Assembly: GCF_002251945.1 (NCBI RefSeq)
Contig: NZ_NDHW01000062.1
Span: 1 to 56,315 of the forward strand
DNA from: Pseudanabaena sp. SR411
GTDB lineage: Bacteria > Cyanobacteriota > Cyanobacteriia > Pseudanabaenales > Pseudanabaenaceae
Length of the DNA stretch: 56,315 nt
Reading direction: 5' to 3'
Shown here: positions 47,935 to 56,315 of the stretch, piece after piece
How positions within the stretch are numbered: position 1 is the stretch's first letter
Layout of the letters: the number at the start of each line of letters is the position of its first letter
Position numbers and translations under genes: made by a program
The notes under the pieces: generated by a model
Told to the model about the DNA's origin: nothing
The model's database searches: none
What the model saw: the letters and a program-made list of their open reading frames with translations, nothing else

Positions 47935-49383
47935 TTGGAATTTTCTCAATTGCAATCTACTACAGCTATTTGTCCCAGCCTCTTTAATGCCGCCACTGCT
48001 CAAGACGGCATTCTTTCGCGTATCCGTTTACCTGCGGGATTAATTACTTCTACGCAATGCGAAGTTCTCACAGCGGTCGTTAATAAATTTGGTAATGGCG
48101 AAATCCAAATTACTAATCGCGCTAATCTGCAAATCCGCACCAGTCAGGCTCTAACCAAGGAAGCACTTCTAGATCTGCAAGATTATGGACTTGCTTCTAG
48201 TAACGAAAGCACTGATGGCTTGCGGAATATGATGGCGAGTCCTAGCGCTGGGATTGATGCCCACGCAAAAATCAATACAATTCCATTGGTTAAAGCATGG
48301 AACTTCTATCTATTACAGCATCCCGAATTAGCGATTCTCTCAAATAAATTCAGCATTTGTTTTGATGGCAGTGAAGCAATTAGAGTTAGCGATCGCCCCA
48401 ATGATATTTGTTTAGTAGCTACTGAAATTAATGGCGAGATTTATTTTGATTTGCATTTAGGCTTAGGCGATCGCGGTGATTCACCAGCACCAGTCGGTGT
48501 TTTAGTCCCTCAGAAACAAGTCTTAGAGGTTCTTGCGGCTCTAACAGAAGTTTATCGGCAATATACAGAGCAAAAGCTAGAGCAGAAAACTCATTCGCGA
48601 TCGCGTCCTCCTAGATTACGAGAATTACTGCATGATTGGGGTGTGGAAAAGTATCTTGCTCTGGTTACAAAGAAATTAGGTTACGCATTAAGACCCTCAC
48701 CCCTAGCCCCTCTCCCATTAGGGGAGAGGGGAACAAGATCGTTGGAGGTTTATGAGCATTTAGGGATTCATTCTCAAAAACAATCAGGACTTTTCTATAT
48801 CGGTGTGGTTGTTCCATTGGGAAGGTTAACTTCGCAGCAACTCACTGGTCTAAGTAATCTTGCGAAACAATATGGTGGTGGAGCTTTGCGGTTAACTCCT
48901 TGGCAAAACCTGTTGATTACGGATATTGCGAAAGCTGATCTTGAGAAAGTAAAGCAAGAGATCTTGAATTTAGGATTGTATATTTTGGCTAATCATCCCT
49001 ATGCTGCGATCGCTGCTTGTTCTGGTTATAAAGGATGTAAATCAGCACATACAGACACGCAAGCTGATGCTAAGCAAGTAGCCGCTTATTTAGAAAACTG
49101 CATTCAACTCGATCACCCAATTAATATCCATTTTTCTGGCTGTGAAAAGTCCTGCGCTCAGCATCATCCTAGTGATATTGCGGTGGTTGGGATGGGCGGA
49201 ATTAATACTGAAACCTATAGAGTTTATGTAGGTGATGGTGATTCTAATTTTGGTAGAGAGATCTATACAGATTATGATGCTAAAAATTTACCTGCTCTAA
49301 TCGAACAGTTATTACAGAACTATCAATATCAGCGTCGAGATTCTACACAAACTTTTCGAGAATTTGTCAATCAACAATCATAA
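47935..49383 (+). CDS. cobG: Precorrin-3B synthase CobG
   Basis: A 482-residue nitrite/sulfite-reductase-like protein that uses O2 to make precorrin-3B in the aerobic B12 route. Two ferredoxin-like half-domains are separated by SGYKGC and GCEKSC: IAACSGYKGCKSAH and IHFSGCEKSCAQHH give the four Cys for the 4Fe-4S cluster. The start is TTG, as a TGA lies four codons upstream; another TTG at 47950 is possible. Residues 253-268 (RPSPLAPLPLGERGTR) are encoded by a palindromic repeat inserted in frame. Ends beside a bidirectional terminator facing gyrB. Confidence 0.9.
   Translation: MEFSQLQSTTAICPSLFNAATAQDGILSRIRLPAGLITSTQCEVLTAVVNKFGNGEIQITNRANLQIRTSQALTKEALLDLQDYGLASSNESTDGLRNMMASPSAGIDAHAKINTIPLVKAWNFYLLQHPELAILSNKFSICFDGSEAIRVSDRPNDICLVATEINGEIYFDLHLGLGDRGDSPAPVGVLVPQKQVLEVLAALTEVYRQYTEQKLEQKTHSRSRPPRLRELLHDWGVEKYLALVTKKLGYALRPSPLAPLPLGERGTRSLEVYEHLGIHSQKQSGLFYIGVVVPLGRLTSQQLTGLSNLAKQYGGGALRLTPWQNLLITDIAKADLEKVKQEILNLGLYILANHPYAAIAACSGYKGCKSAHTDTQADAKQVAAYLENCIQLDHPINIHFSGCEKSCAQHHPSDIAVVGMGGINTETYRVYVGDGDSNFGREIYTDYDAKNLPALIEQLLQNYQYQRRDSTQTFREFVNQQS
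48691..48735. repeat. Palindromic repeat inserted in the cobG coding sequence
   Basis: ACCCTCACCCCTAG, then CCCCTCTCCC-ATTAG-GGGAGAGGGG (stem at 48707-48731) and AA. It matches a C/G-rich palindrome I recall as scattered in many bacterial genomes, where it is read as PLAPLPLGERG. Here it keeps the frame. Confidence 0.75.
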
Positions 49384-49413
49384 AAAAGGCGGCGCAGTGC
49401 GCCGCCTTTTTTA
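49381..49413. terminator. Bidirectional terminator between cobG and gyrB
   Basis: TAAAAAAGGCGGCGCA / TGCGCCGCCTTTTTTA, a 16-bp perfect stem with a 1-base centre, serving both convergent genes. It begins inside the cobG stop codon. Confidence 0.85.
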
Positions 49414-49414
49414 T

Positions 49415-51370
<1,956 letters not shown>

Positions 51371-51584
51371 TTATGTCGCTTGCAAGATGGCTATGAAAAA
51401 AGTTACAAAAAACTTTTTAGCGCTCTTGATAGTGTTTTAGGATGTGTTTTGAGCCAAGACTCAAAAACACTCTGCCATTATAGCTTAAAAGCCTTGCAGA
51501 TATATCAAAACCATCTCAGGTTAAGTTTTTAGATACTCCATGTATCTTCAAAATTTAATTGTGATTAATGGCGATCGCTATAAC

Positions 51585-52751
51585 CTAATAAATAATTTGG
51601 ACTTTGGCGGCGGCTTCAGTGGCTCTTTGACGGGCTTCGGTGACATCTTTGCCTTTAGCGAGAGCGATACCCATGCGGCGGTAGGGACGGGAATCGGGTT
51701 TGCCAAATAAACGCAGATCGGTGTTAGGAATCGCAAGGGCTTCCGCTACGCATGTAAAGGAAATATTTTTGCTGGTTTCGCTAGCAAGAATGACAGCACT
51801 AGCGGACGGACTGAGTAATTCAATCGAGGGCATCGGTAAGCCTAAAATTGCGCGTAAATGGATCTCAAACTCGTTGAGGTTTTGGGAGATGAGAGTCACC
51901 ATGCCCGTGTCGTGAGGACGGGGGGAAAGTTCCGAGAAAATTACTTCATCTTTGGTGATAAAAAATTCTACGCCGAAAATACCTGCGCCGCCGAGTTTAT
52001 CGGTGACTTTGCGGGCGATGTCCTGTGCATCCTTGACTTGGGTAGAGGTTAAGCCGACAGGTTGCCATGATTCTTGATAGTCACCTCGTTCCTGACGATG
52101 CCCGATCGCTTCACAAAATAGCGTCTCTCCTTGCCACTGACGGATGGTTAACAGAGTAATTTCGACTTCAAAATTGATAAATTCTTCGATGATGATTTTA
52201 GCTGTATCACCCCGCCCGCCTGCGATCGCATAATTCCATGCTGTTTCCAGTTCTTCGGCAGAATTGACAACGGATTGCCCTTTACCAGAGGAGGACATAA
52301 CGGGTTTAATTACATTTGGGAAACCAATCTCGGCGGCGACAGTTTTTAGTTCGTCGAGGCTTTTAGCATAGGCATATTTGGCAGTGCGTAAGCCCAATTC
52401 ATGGCTGGCTAAATCACGAATGCGATCACGGTTCATCGTAAAGTTGGTAGCGGCTGCCGTGGGAATGATAGTGTAACCCTGCGCTTCTAGTTCGAGTAGT
52501 TTCTCAGTACGGATTGCTTCCACTTCTGGCACGATCAGATCGGGTTGATATTTTTTGATAACGGCTTCGAGAGCATCACCGTCCAACATGGAGATCACTT
52601 CGCGATAATCGGCAACTTGCATCGCAGGGGCGTTGTCATAGCGATCAACCGCAATCACTGTATTACCGAGTCTTTGCGAGGCAATCACCACCTCCTTACC
52701 TAGTTCGCCAGAGCCAAGCAGCATGATTTTTTTCGGTAATGCGATCGCCAT
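51585..52751 (-). CDS. purT: Formate-dependent GAR transformylase
   Basis: A 388-residue ATP-grasp enzyme that makes formyl-glycinamide ribonucleotide from GAR, formate and ATP, a folate-free route for purine synthesis step 3. IMLLGSGELGKEVVIASQRL, DRYDNAPAMQVAD and VKPVMSSSGKGQS are present, as are LSPRPHDTGMVTLISQNLNE and the C-terminal RRMGIALAKG. GTG at 52760 is an alternative start three codons up. Confidence 0.95.
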   Translation of the reverse strand: MAIALPKKIMLLGSGELGKEVVIASQRLGNTVIAVDRYDNAPAMQVADYREVISMLDGDALEAVIKKYQPDLIVPEVEAIRTEKLLELEAQGYTIIPTAAATNFTMNRDRIRDLASHELGLRTAKYAYAKSLDELKTVAAEIGFPNVIKPVMSSSGKGQSVVNSAEELETAWNYAIAGGRGDTAKIIIEEFINFEVEITLLTIRQWQGETLFCEAIGHRQERGDYQESWQPVGLTSTQVKDAQDIARKVTDKLGGAGIFGVEFFITKDEVIFSELSPRPHDTGMVTLISQNLNEFEIHLRAILGLPMPSIELLSPSASAVILASETSKNISFTCVAEALAIPNTDLRLFGKPDSRPYRRMGIALAKGKDVTEARQRATEAAAKVQIIY

Positions 52752-52797
52752 TGAATTCACCCAAATCTCTACAAAAATCTCTATAAAAGCAATGTTA

Positions 52798-52866
52798 CAG
52801 CGCTTTGCACCTAAACCAAAAGAGAGTAGCGGCGCTTCGTACTGCTACTCTCTTTTGGTTTGGGTA
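52798..52866. repeat. Palindromic element, ACAGCGCTTTG type, copy 2
   Basis: The left flank ACAGCGCTTTGCACC is shared with the element at 1569. Perfect 18-bp arms (AAACCAAAAGAGAGTAGC and complement) surround a partly decayed tip GGCGCTTCGTACT. It lies in the gap between divergent purT and ruvC, so it could affect either promoter. Confidence 0.7.
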
Positions 52867-52892
52867 GACAATTGAGTGCTAGGATCGCTTGC

Positions 52893-53360
52893 ATGAAAAT
52901 TTTAGGAATTGACCCAGGGTTAGCAATTGTCGGATTTGGTTTGATTGAGGTTGAGAAACCTGCCTCCCCAAAACTATTGGAATTTGGCACTATCGTGACA
53001 CCGAAGCAAACACCAATCGGCGATCGCCTTAAGACTATTTACGAAGATATGCATACGCTGATCGAGCAGTTCCAACCGCAAGTGGTGGGAATGGAGAAGC
53101 TATTCTTTTATCGAATGGGAAACTTGGTAAATGTGGCTCAAGCTAGAGGCGTAATCGTATTAGTTCTTAATCAACACAATATTGAACCGATTGAGTTCTC
53201 ACCACCACAAATCAAGCAAGCTCTCACTGGTCATGGCAATGCGGATAAAAATGATGTGCAGGAAGCAGTGAAACGGGAACTTAGTCTTGATGCAATTCCC
53301 CGTCCTGATGATGCCGCCGATGCGATCGCGGCGGCGCTCACTTGTTGGCTAATTGCTTGA
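52893..53360 (+). CDS. ruvC: Holliday junction resolvase RuvC
   Basis: A 155-residue RuvC. Catalytic acidic residues are visible: Asp in [13 protein letters not shown] (near residue 7), Glu in [13 protein letters not shown], and the C-terminal Asp pair in [14 protein letters not shown] chose the ATG at 52893 (MKILGIDPG), matching the family, over the open frame that starts 11 codons earlier within the repeat. It resolves recombination junctions with RuvAB. Confidence 0.95.
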   Translation: MKILGIDPGLAIVGFGLIEVEKPASPKLLEFGTIVTPKQTPIGDRLKTIYEDMHTLIEQFQPQVVGMEKLFFYRMGNLVNVAQARGVIVLVLNQHNIEPIEFSPPQIKQALTGHGNADKNDVQEAVKRELSLDAIPRPDDAADAIAAALTCWLIA

Positions 53361-53374
53361 GTCAGAAAAAAGTA

Positions 53375-53455
53375 TATAGCAAAGTAAGTTTTGCCTAGAA
53401 CATAAAACCCAAAAAGATGAAGGCGGCGCAAAGCGCCGCCTTCATCTTTTTGGGT
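53375..53455. repeat. TATAGC palindromic element, copy G (one end lost)
   Basis: The alpha left end TATAGCAAAGTAAGTTTTGC is intact. The core at 53407-53455 is a perfect 23-bp inverted repeat around AAA with the GGCGGCGC tip. The expected right end module is missing, and a second, unrelated palindrome follows at 53476. Confidence 0.8.
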
Positions 53456-53475
53456 AATGAGTTGTAAGATTTGGA

Positions 53476-53518
53476 GGGTTGTGAGAGTGCTCCCCTTCGG
53501 GGAGCACTCTCACAACCC
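53476..53518. repeat. 20-bp perfect palindrome (GTGAGAGTGC type, copy 2)
   Basis: GGGTTGTGAGAGTGCTCCCC and complement, loop TTC. It shares TTGTGAGAGTGC with the palindrome at 17654. Confidence 0.8.
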
Positions 53519-53596
53519 ATTTAGGATTGCTGCGACACGAAGCGTGGCTTCTTATCTTGTGACAAAATGTGCTGAAATTAGTTAACAAAAATATCC

Positions 53597-54148
53597 ATGT
53601 CAGATCCTACAGCCTCAGAAATTTTACAAAATCGTCTCAGCTATCAAGGTCGCAAATTTTCCTTCCATGTTGATCGCATCAAGTTACCCCATGGCGTAAC
53701 AGGTGAATATGCCTACATTAAGCATCCGGGGGCAGGAATGGCGGTTCCTGTGACAGACGATGGCAAATTCGTGTTAGTTAAGCAATATCGATTTGCAATT
53801 CAGCGCTATTTATTAGAATTTCCTGCGGGAACTTTGGAAGTTGGTGAAGATCATGATGTAACAATCAAGCGCGAAATTGAAGAAGAAACAGGCTATCGAG
53901 CTAGCCAATGGCAATATTTAGGAGGTTTCTATATTTGCCCAGGTTATTCTGATGAGATTATTCATGCATATCTAGCTCAAGGGCTGGAGAAGCTAGAACA
54001 TCCTCCTGCTCAAGATGAAGATGAAGAGATAGAAGTTGTGTTATTGAGCCGTGAAGAGATAGAAGCGTTGTTGCGATCGCAGAGTGCCGATACTAGTTTG
54101 GATGCCAAATCGATCACCGCATTTCATCTGGCTTTGCAAGCTTTATAA
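53597..54148 (+). CDS. Nudix hydrolase (ADP-ribose pyrophosphatase-like)
   Basis: A 183-residue Nudix enzyme. The Nudix box GTLEVGEDHDVTIKREIEEE followed by TGY fits G-x5-E-x7-REUxEExGU exactly. YLLEFPAGTLE before the box and GFYICPGYSDEIIHAYLAQ after it match the ADP-ribose pyrophosphatase (NudF) group. It hydrolyses a nucleoside diphosphate linked to another moiety; ADP-ribose is most likely by similarity. Its last codons and stop lie in the palindrome shared with leuA. Confidence 0.9.
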   Translation: MSDPTASEILQNRLSYQGRKFSFHVDRIKLPHGVTGEYAYIKHPGAGMAVPVTDDGKFVLVKQYRFAIQRYLLEFPAGTLEVGEDHDVTIKREIEEETGYRASQWQYLGGFYICPGYSDEIIHAYLAQGLEKLEHPPAQDEDEEIEVVLLSREEIEALLRSQSADTSLDAKSITAFHLALQAL

Positions 54149-54193
54149 ACAAAAAAAACGGCGCTTTGCGCCGTTTTTTTTGTTTATAAAGCT
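54139..54193. terminator. 26-bp palindrome that spans both convergent stop codons
   Basis: AGCTTTATAAACAAAAAAAA + CGGCGC and its exact complement around TTT. The two genes end symmetrically, each with a GCT TTA TAA inside an arm. The A- and T-runs suit a bidirectional terminator. Confidence 0.85.
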
Positions 54194-55833
54194 GCCTCTT
54201 TTTTGAGTTTGTCGCGATCGCTTATTTTTGTATTCGGTGTTTGAAGCGCAAAGTAGAGCTTGTTCAAAGCACTGAGATAGGCTCTCGCCGAGGCAACAAT
54301 AATATCGGTGTTGGCGGAATGTCCAGAGAGAGTGCCGACATCAGGATGCTTGAGGCGAATTGTAACTTCGCCGAGGGCATCGATACCTGCGGTAACGGAC
54401 TGGACGGAGTACTCGATCAACTGATTCGGGACATCTACAATGCGATTAATCGCTTTGTAAATCGCATCAACAGGACCAGTTCCCACTGACGCATCGGTAA
54501 TTTCTTCTCCATTGGGCATGATGATCGTAATTGTTGCTGTAGGAATGGCGCGATCGCCACAGCTTACTTGTACATGATCAAGCTTGAATGCTTCGGGTGC
54601 ATGACGAATCTCGTCGTTGACGATCGCCTCTAAGTCGCGATCGCTAATCTCGCGTTTCTTATCAGCAAGTTCCTTAAAGCGCACAAAGGCAGCATTAAGT
54701 TCTTGTTCTGAAAGCTCAAAGCCAAGCTCTTTGAGTCGAGAACTCAAAGCATTACGTCCCGAAAGTTTACCAAGCACGATCAAGTTATCGGTTAAGCCGA
54801 TGGACTGAGCATCCATGATTTCGTAGGTGAGACGATTTTTTAATACTCCATCTTGATGGATACCTGACTCATGGGCAAAGGCATTTGCACCCACGATCGC
54901 TTTATTGGGTTGCACCAACATGCCTGTGAGATTAGACACAAGGCGCGAAGTTTTATAAATCTGCCTTGTATCAATATTGCAGAGTGGAGCAGTTGATTCG
55001 GCTGGACGACCGAGGAAGCTATTGAAATAGGTGCGGCGCACATGCAACGCCATCACCAATTCTTCGAGAGCGGCATTACCTGCCCGTTCACCGATCCCGT
55101 TGATTGTGCATTCCATTTGACGCGCCCCATTTTTGGCGGCTTCAAGGAAGTTGGCAACCGCTAAGCCAAGATCATTATGACCATGTACAGAAATTATCGC
55201 TTGATCAATATTTCGCACATTGTCTTTAATACCCTTGATTAAAGCTCCAAACTCAGATGGTGTTAAATAGCCCACGGTGTCAGGAATATTTACCGTCGAG
55301 GCTCCTGCGGCGATCGCTGCTTCTAAGACTTGATAAAGAAACTCAGGATCAGAGCGTCCAGCATCTTCAGGGGAAAACTCGACATCTGCAACTTTAGATC
55401 TGGCATAGGCAACCATGTCTGGCACGATCGCCAAAACTTCAGCGCGAGTTTTGCGGAGCTTATATTCCAAGTGAATATCGGAGGTGGCAAGAAAAGTATG
55501 AATACGACCTTTTGCCGCAGGTTTGACCGCTTCGGCAGCCGCTTCAATATCCGATCTGGTGGCACGCGCTAAACCGCAGATTGTGGGGCCATTTTCCGTA
55601 CCAACGAGCTTAGCAATTTCTTGGACAGCATGAAAATCGCCTTTACTAGCAAAGGGAAACCCAGCCTCGATAATGTCTACACCAAGTCGAGCCAGTTGCT
55701 GCGCGATTAGCAATTTTTGCTCCACGTTCAGAGTTGCGCCTGGGGACTGTTCGCCATCGCGTAAGGTGGTGTCAAAAAAGATAATGCGGTCTTGAGCAAC
55801 TGGGGACTCTTGAGATGTTACTGATGTAGACAT
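54184..55833 (-). CDS. leuA: 2-isopropylmalate synthase
   Basis: A 549-residue LeuA that condenses acetyl-CoA with 2-oxoisovalerate, first step of leucine synthesis. [20 protein letters not shown] is the metal and substrate motif and [19 protein letters not shown] carries the HxH pair. The linker and the C-terminal leucine-binding regulatory domain (about 400-535, with [20 protein letters not shown]) are present, so feedback control by leucine is expected. It starts at ATG with an open 482-bp upstream region that holds only repeats. Confidence 0.96.
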   Translation of the reverse strand: MSTSVTSQESPVAQDRIIFFDTTLRDGEQSPGATLNVEQKLLIAQQLARLGVDIIEAGFPFASKGDFHAVQEIAKLVGTENGPTICGLARATRSDIEAAAEAVKPAAKGRIHTFLATSDIHLEYKLRKTRAEVLAIVPDMVAYARSKVADVEFSPEDAGRSDPEFLYQVLEAAIAAGASTVNIPDTVGYLTPSEFGALIKGIKDNVRNIDQAIISVHGHNDLGLAVANFLEAAKNGARQMECTINGIGERAGNAALEELVMALHVRRTYFNSFLGRPAESTAPLCNIDTRQIYKTSRLVSNLTGMLVQPNKAIVGANAFAHESGIHQDGVLKNRLTYEIMDAQSIGLTDNLIVLGKLSGRNALSSRLKELGFELSEQELNAAFVRFKELADKKREISDRDLEAIVNDEIRHAPEAFKLDHVQVSCGDRAIPTATITIIMPNGEEITDASVGTGPVDAIYKAINRIVDVPNQLIEYSVQSVTAGIDALGEVTIRLKHPDVGTLSGHSANTDIIVASARAYLSALNKLYFALQTPNTKISDRDKLKKEAAL

Positions 55834-56047
55834 AATGCGTTAATTCATGAATGTATATTTGTAAAAACGTAACTATAGGATTTGGCTAAATTCCTTGGCG
55901 TTTAATTGGCTAGGTAGTAGCGAATTATAACAAAAATTAGCTAGTCTAATTTTAGCCTGTTTTTTATCAATGATAAACCAATTTTATAGGCTGTGAATTA
56001 CACAATCAAATTCTATAATCATTTAACTTAACGTCAGTTCGTCGAAA

Positions 56048-56125
56048 GCAGAAAATGGTAAGAAACGCTAAGCGATTCTTACCATTTTCTGCCATTTGTG
56101 CCGTGCGAAGCATGGCACAAATGGC
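56048..56125. repeat. Two abutting palindromes upstream of leuA
   Basis: 56048-56092 pairs GCAGAAAATGGTAAGAA with TTCTTACCATTTTCTGC (one mismatch further in). 56091-56125 pairs GCCATTTGTGCC with GGCACAAATGGC around a GAA-containing tip. They share the two central bases. No gene is visible from 55834 to 56315; apart from the repeats the stretch is AT-rich. Confidence 0.75.
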
Positions 56126-56199
56126 TATATCGAACTCACGTTAACTTAATCTTTTACGATGGGAGGGTTTTACTACTTTAAGGGTTTTGCGATTTAATT

Positions 56200-56315
56200 T
56201 ATAGCAAAACAAGAGTTAGCTAGTACAAACCAAAACCCCAGAATCGAGTGGCGGCGCTTCGCGCCGCCACTCGATTCTGGGGTTTTATGTCCTAAGCAAA
56301 ACTTGCTTTGCTATA
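56200..56315. repeat. TATAGC palindromic element, copy H (complete, inverted)
   Basis: A 116-bp alpha/beta copy in opposite orientation to copy A. The core at 56232-56286 is a perfect 26-bp inverted repeat around TTC. It begins TATAGCAAAACAAGAGTTAG and ends AAACTTGCTTTGCTATA on the last base of the window. Confidence 0.9.

Noticed and set aside
55834-56315. Leucine attenuator (leader peptide) before leuA
   Set aside because: I found no short leader frame with a Leu run on the minus strand; the region has only palindromic repeats.

Overview
The window looks like the chromosome of a filamentous or unicellular cyanobacterium. Evidence: the RNA polymerase beta-prime subunit is split into rpoC1 and rpoC2, the HIP1 octamer GCGATCGC is frequent, and there are a group 3 SigF-like sigma factor, ComFB domains, DUF29 and Uma2 proteins, and the cyanobacterial order rplS-trnW-secE-nusG-rplK-rplA-rplJ-rplL. 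The style of the intergenic palindromes and the sequence of several proteins remind me of Pseudanabaena-type cyanobacteria. That genus-level guess is recall, not a search result.

Layout. 1-3.7 kb: a truncated response-regulator remnant, sigF, and a phosphohexomutase gene facing sigF. 3.7-13.3 kb: the rpoB-rpoC1-rpoC2 operon, with a hairpin in each gene gap and a small HTH gene facing it. 13.9-17.6 kb: an M16 peptidase and an MnmC-like methyltransferase. 17.9-22.2 kb: the translation and transcription cluster rplS, tRNA-Trp, secE, nusG, rplK, rplA, an L10-type leader, rplJ and rplL. 22.2-25.3 kb: a hicBA pair, hisE, a bifunctional penicillin-binding protein and a small membrane protein. 25.3-29.6 kb (minus strand): rsmE-yjbQ-yvcK-antisigma, preceded by gcvT. 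29.6-33.2 kb: an accessory island with DUF29, DUF433, DUF4238, an unrecognised two-gene pair and a Uma2 nuclease-like gene. 33.3-41 kb: ffh, an Ntn-hydrolase, a renalase-like oxidoreductase, purA, rplY, a Crp-family regulator and a metallophosphoesterase. 41.2-45.7 kb: mutS and a protein with two ComFB domains. 45.9-49.4 kb: a cobalamin riboswitch with hupE-cobW-cobG. 49.4-55.8 kb: gyrB, purT, ruvC, a Nudix hydrolase and leuA.

Most genes are housekeeping. The units with a clear joint function are the RNA polymerase operon, the ribosomal/NusG cluster with its autoregulatory L10 leader, and the B12 unit, where a riboswitch sits ahead of a probable cobalt permease, a CobW GTPase and the oxygen-dependent CobG.

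The most unusual feature is the density of long, nearly perfect palindromes between genes. At least seven are copies, or degraded copies, of a roughly 115-bp element. It has TATAGC/GCTATA ends and a central GGCGGCGC-GAA-GCGCCGCC stem. The end modules come in three kinds that are combined differently in different copies. The arms differ between copies but stay complementary within most copies. The window ends on the last base of one such copy. Other items for a second look are an extra 50-residue beta-barrel-like insert in RpoC1, a palindromic repeat translated inside cobG, and an unrecognised pair of small genes in the accessory island whose first gene seems to lack a usual start codon.
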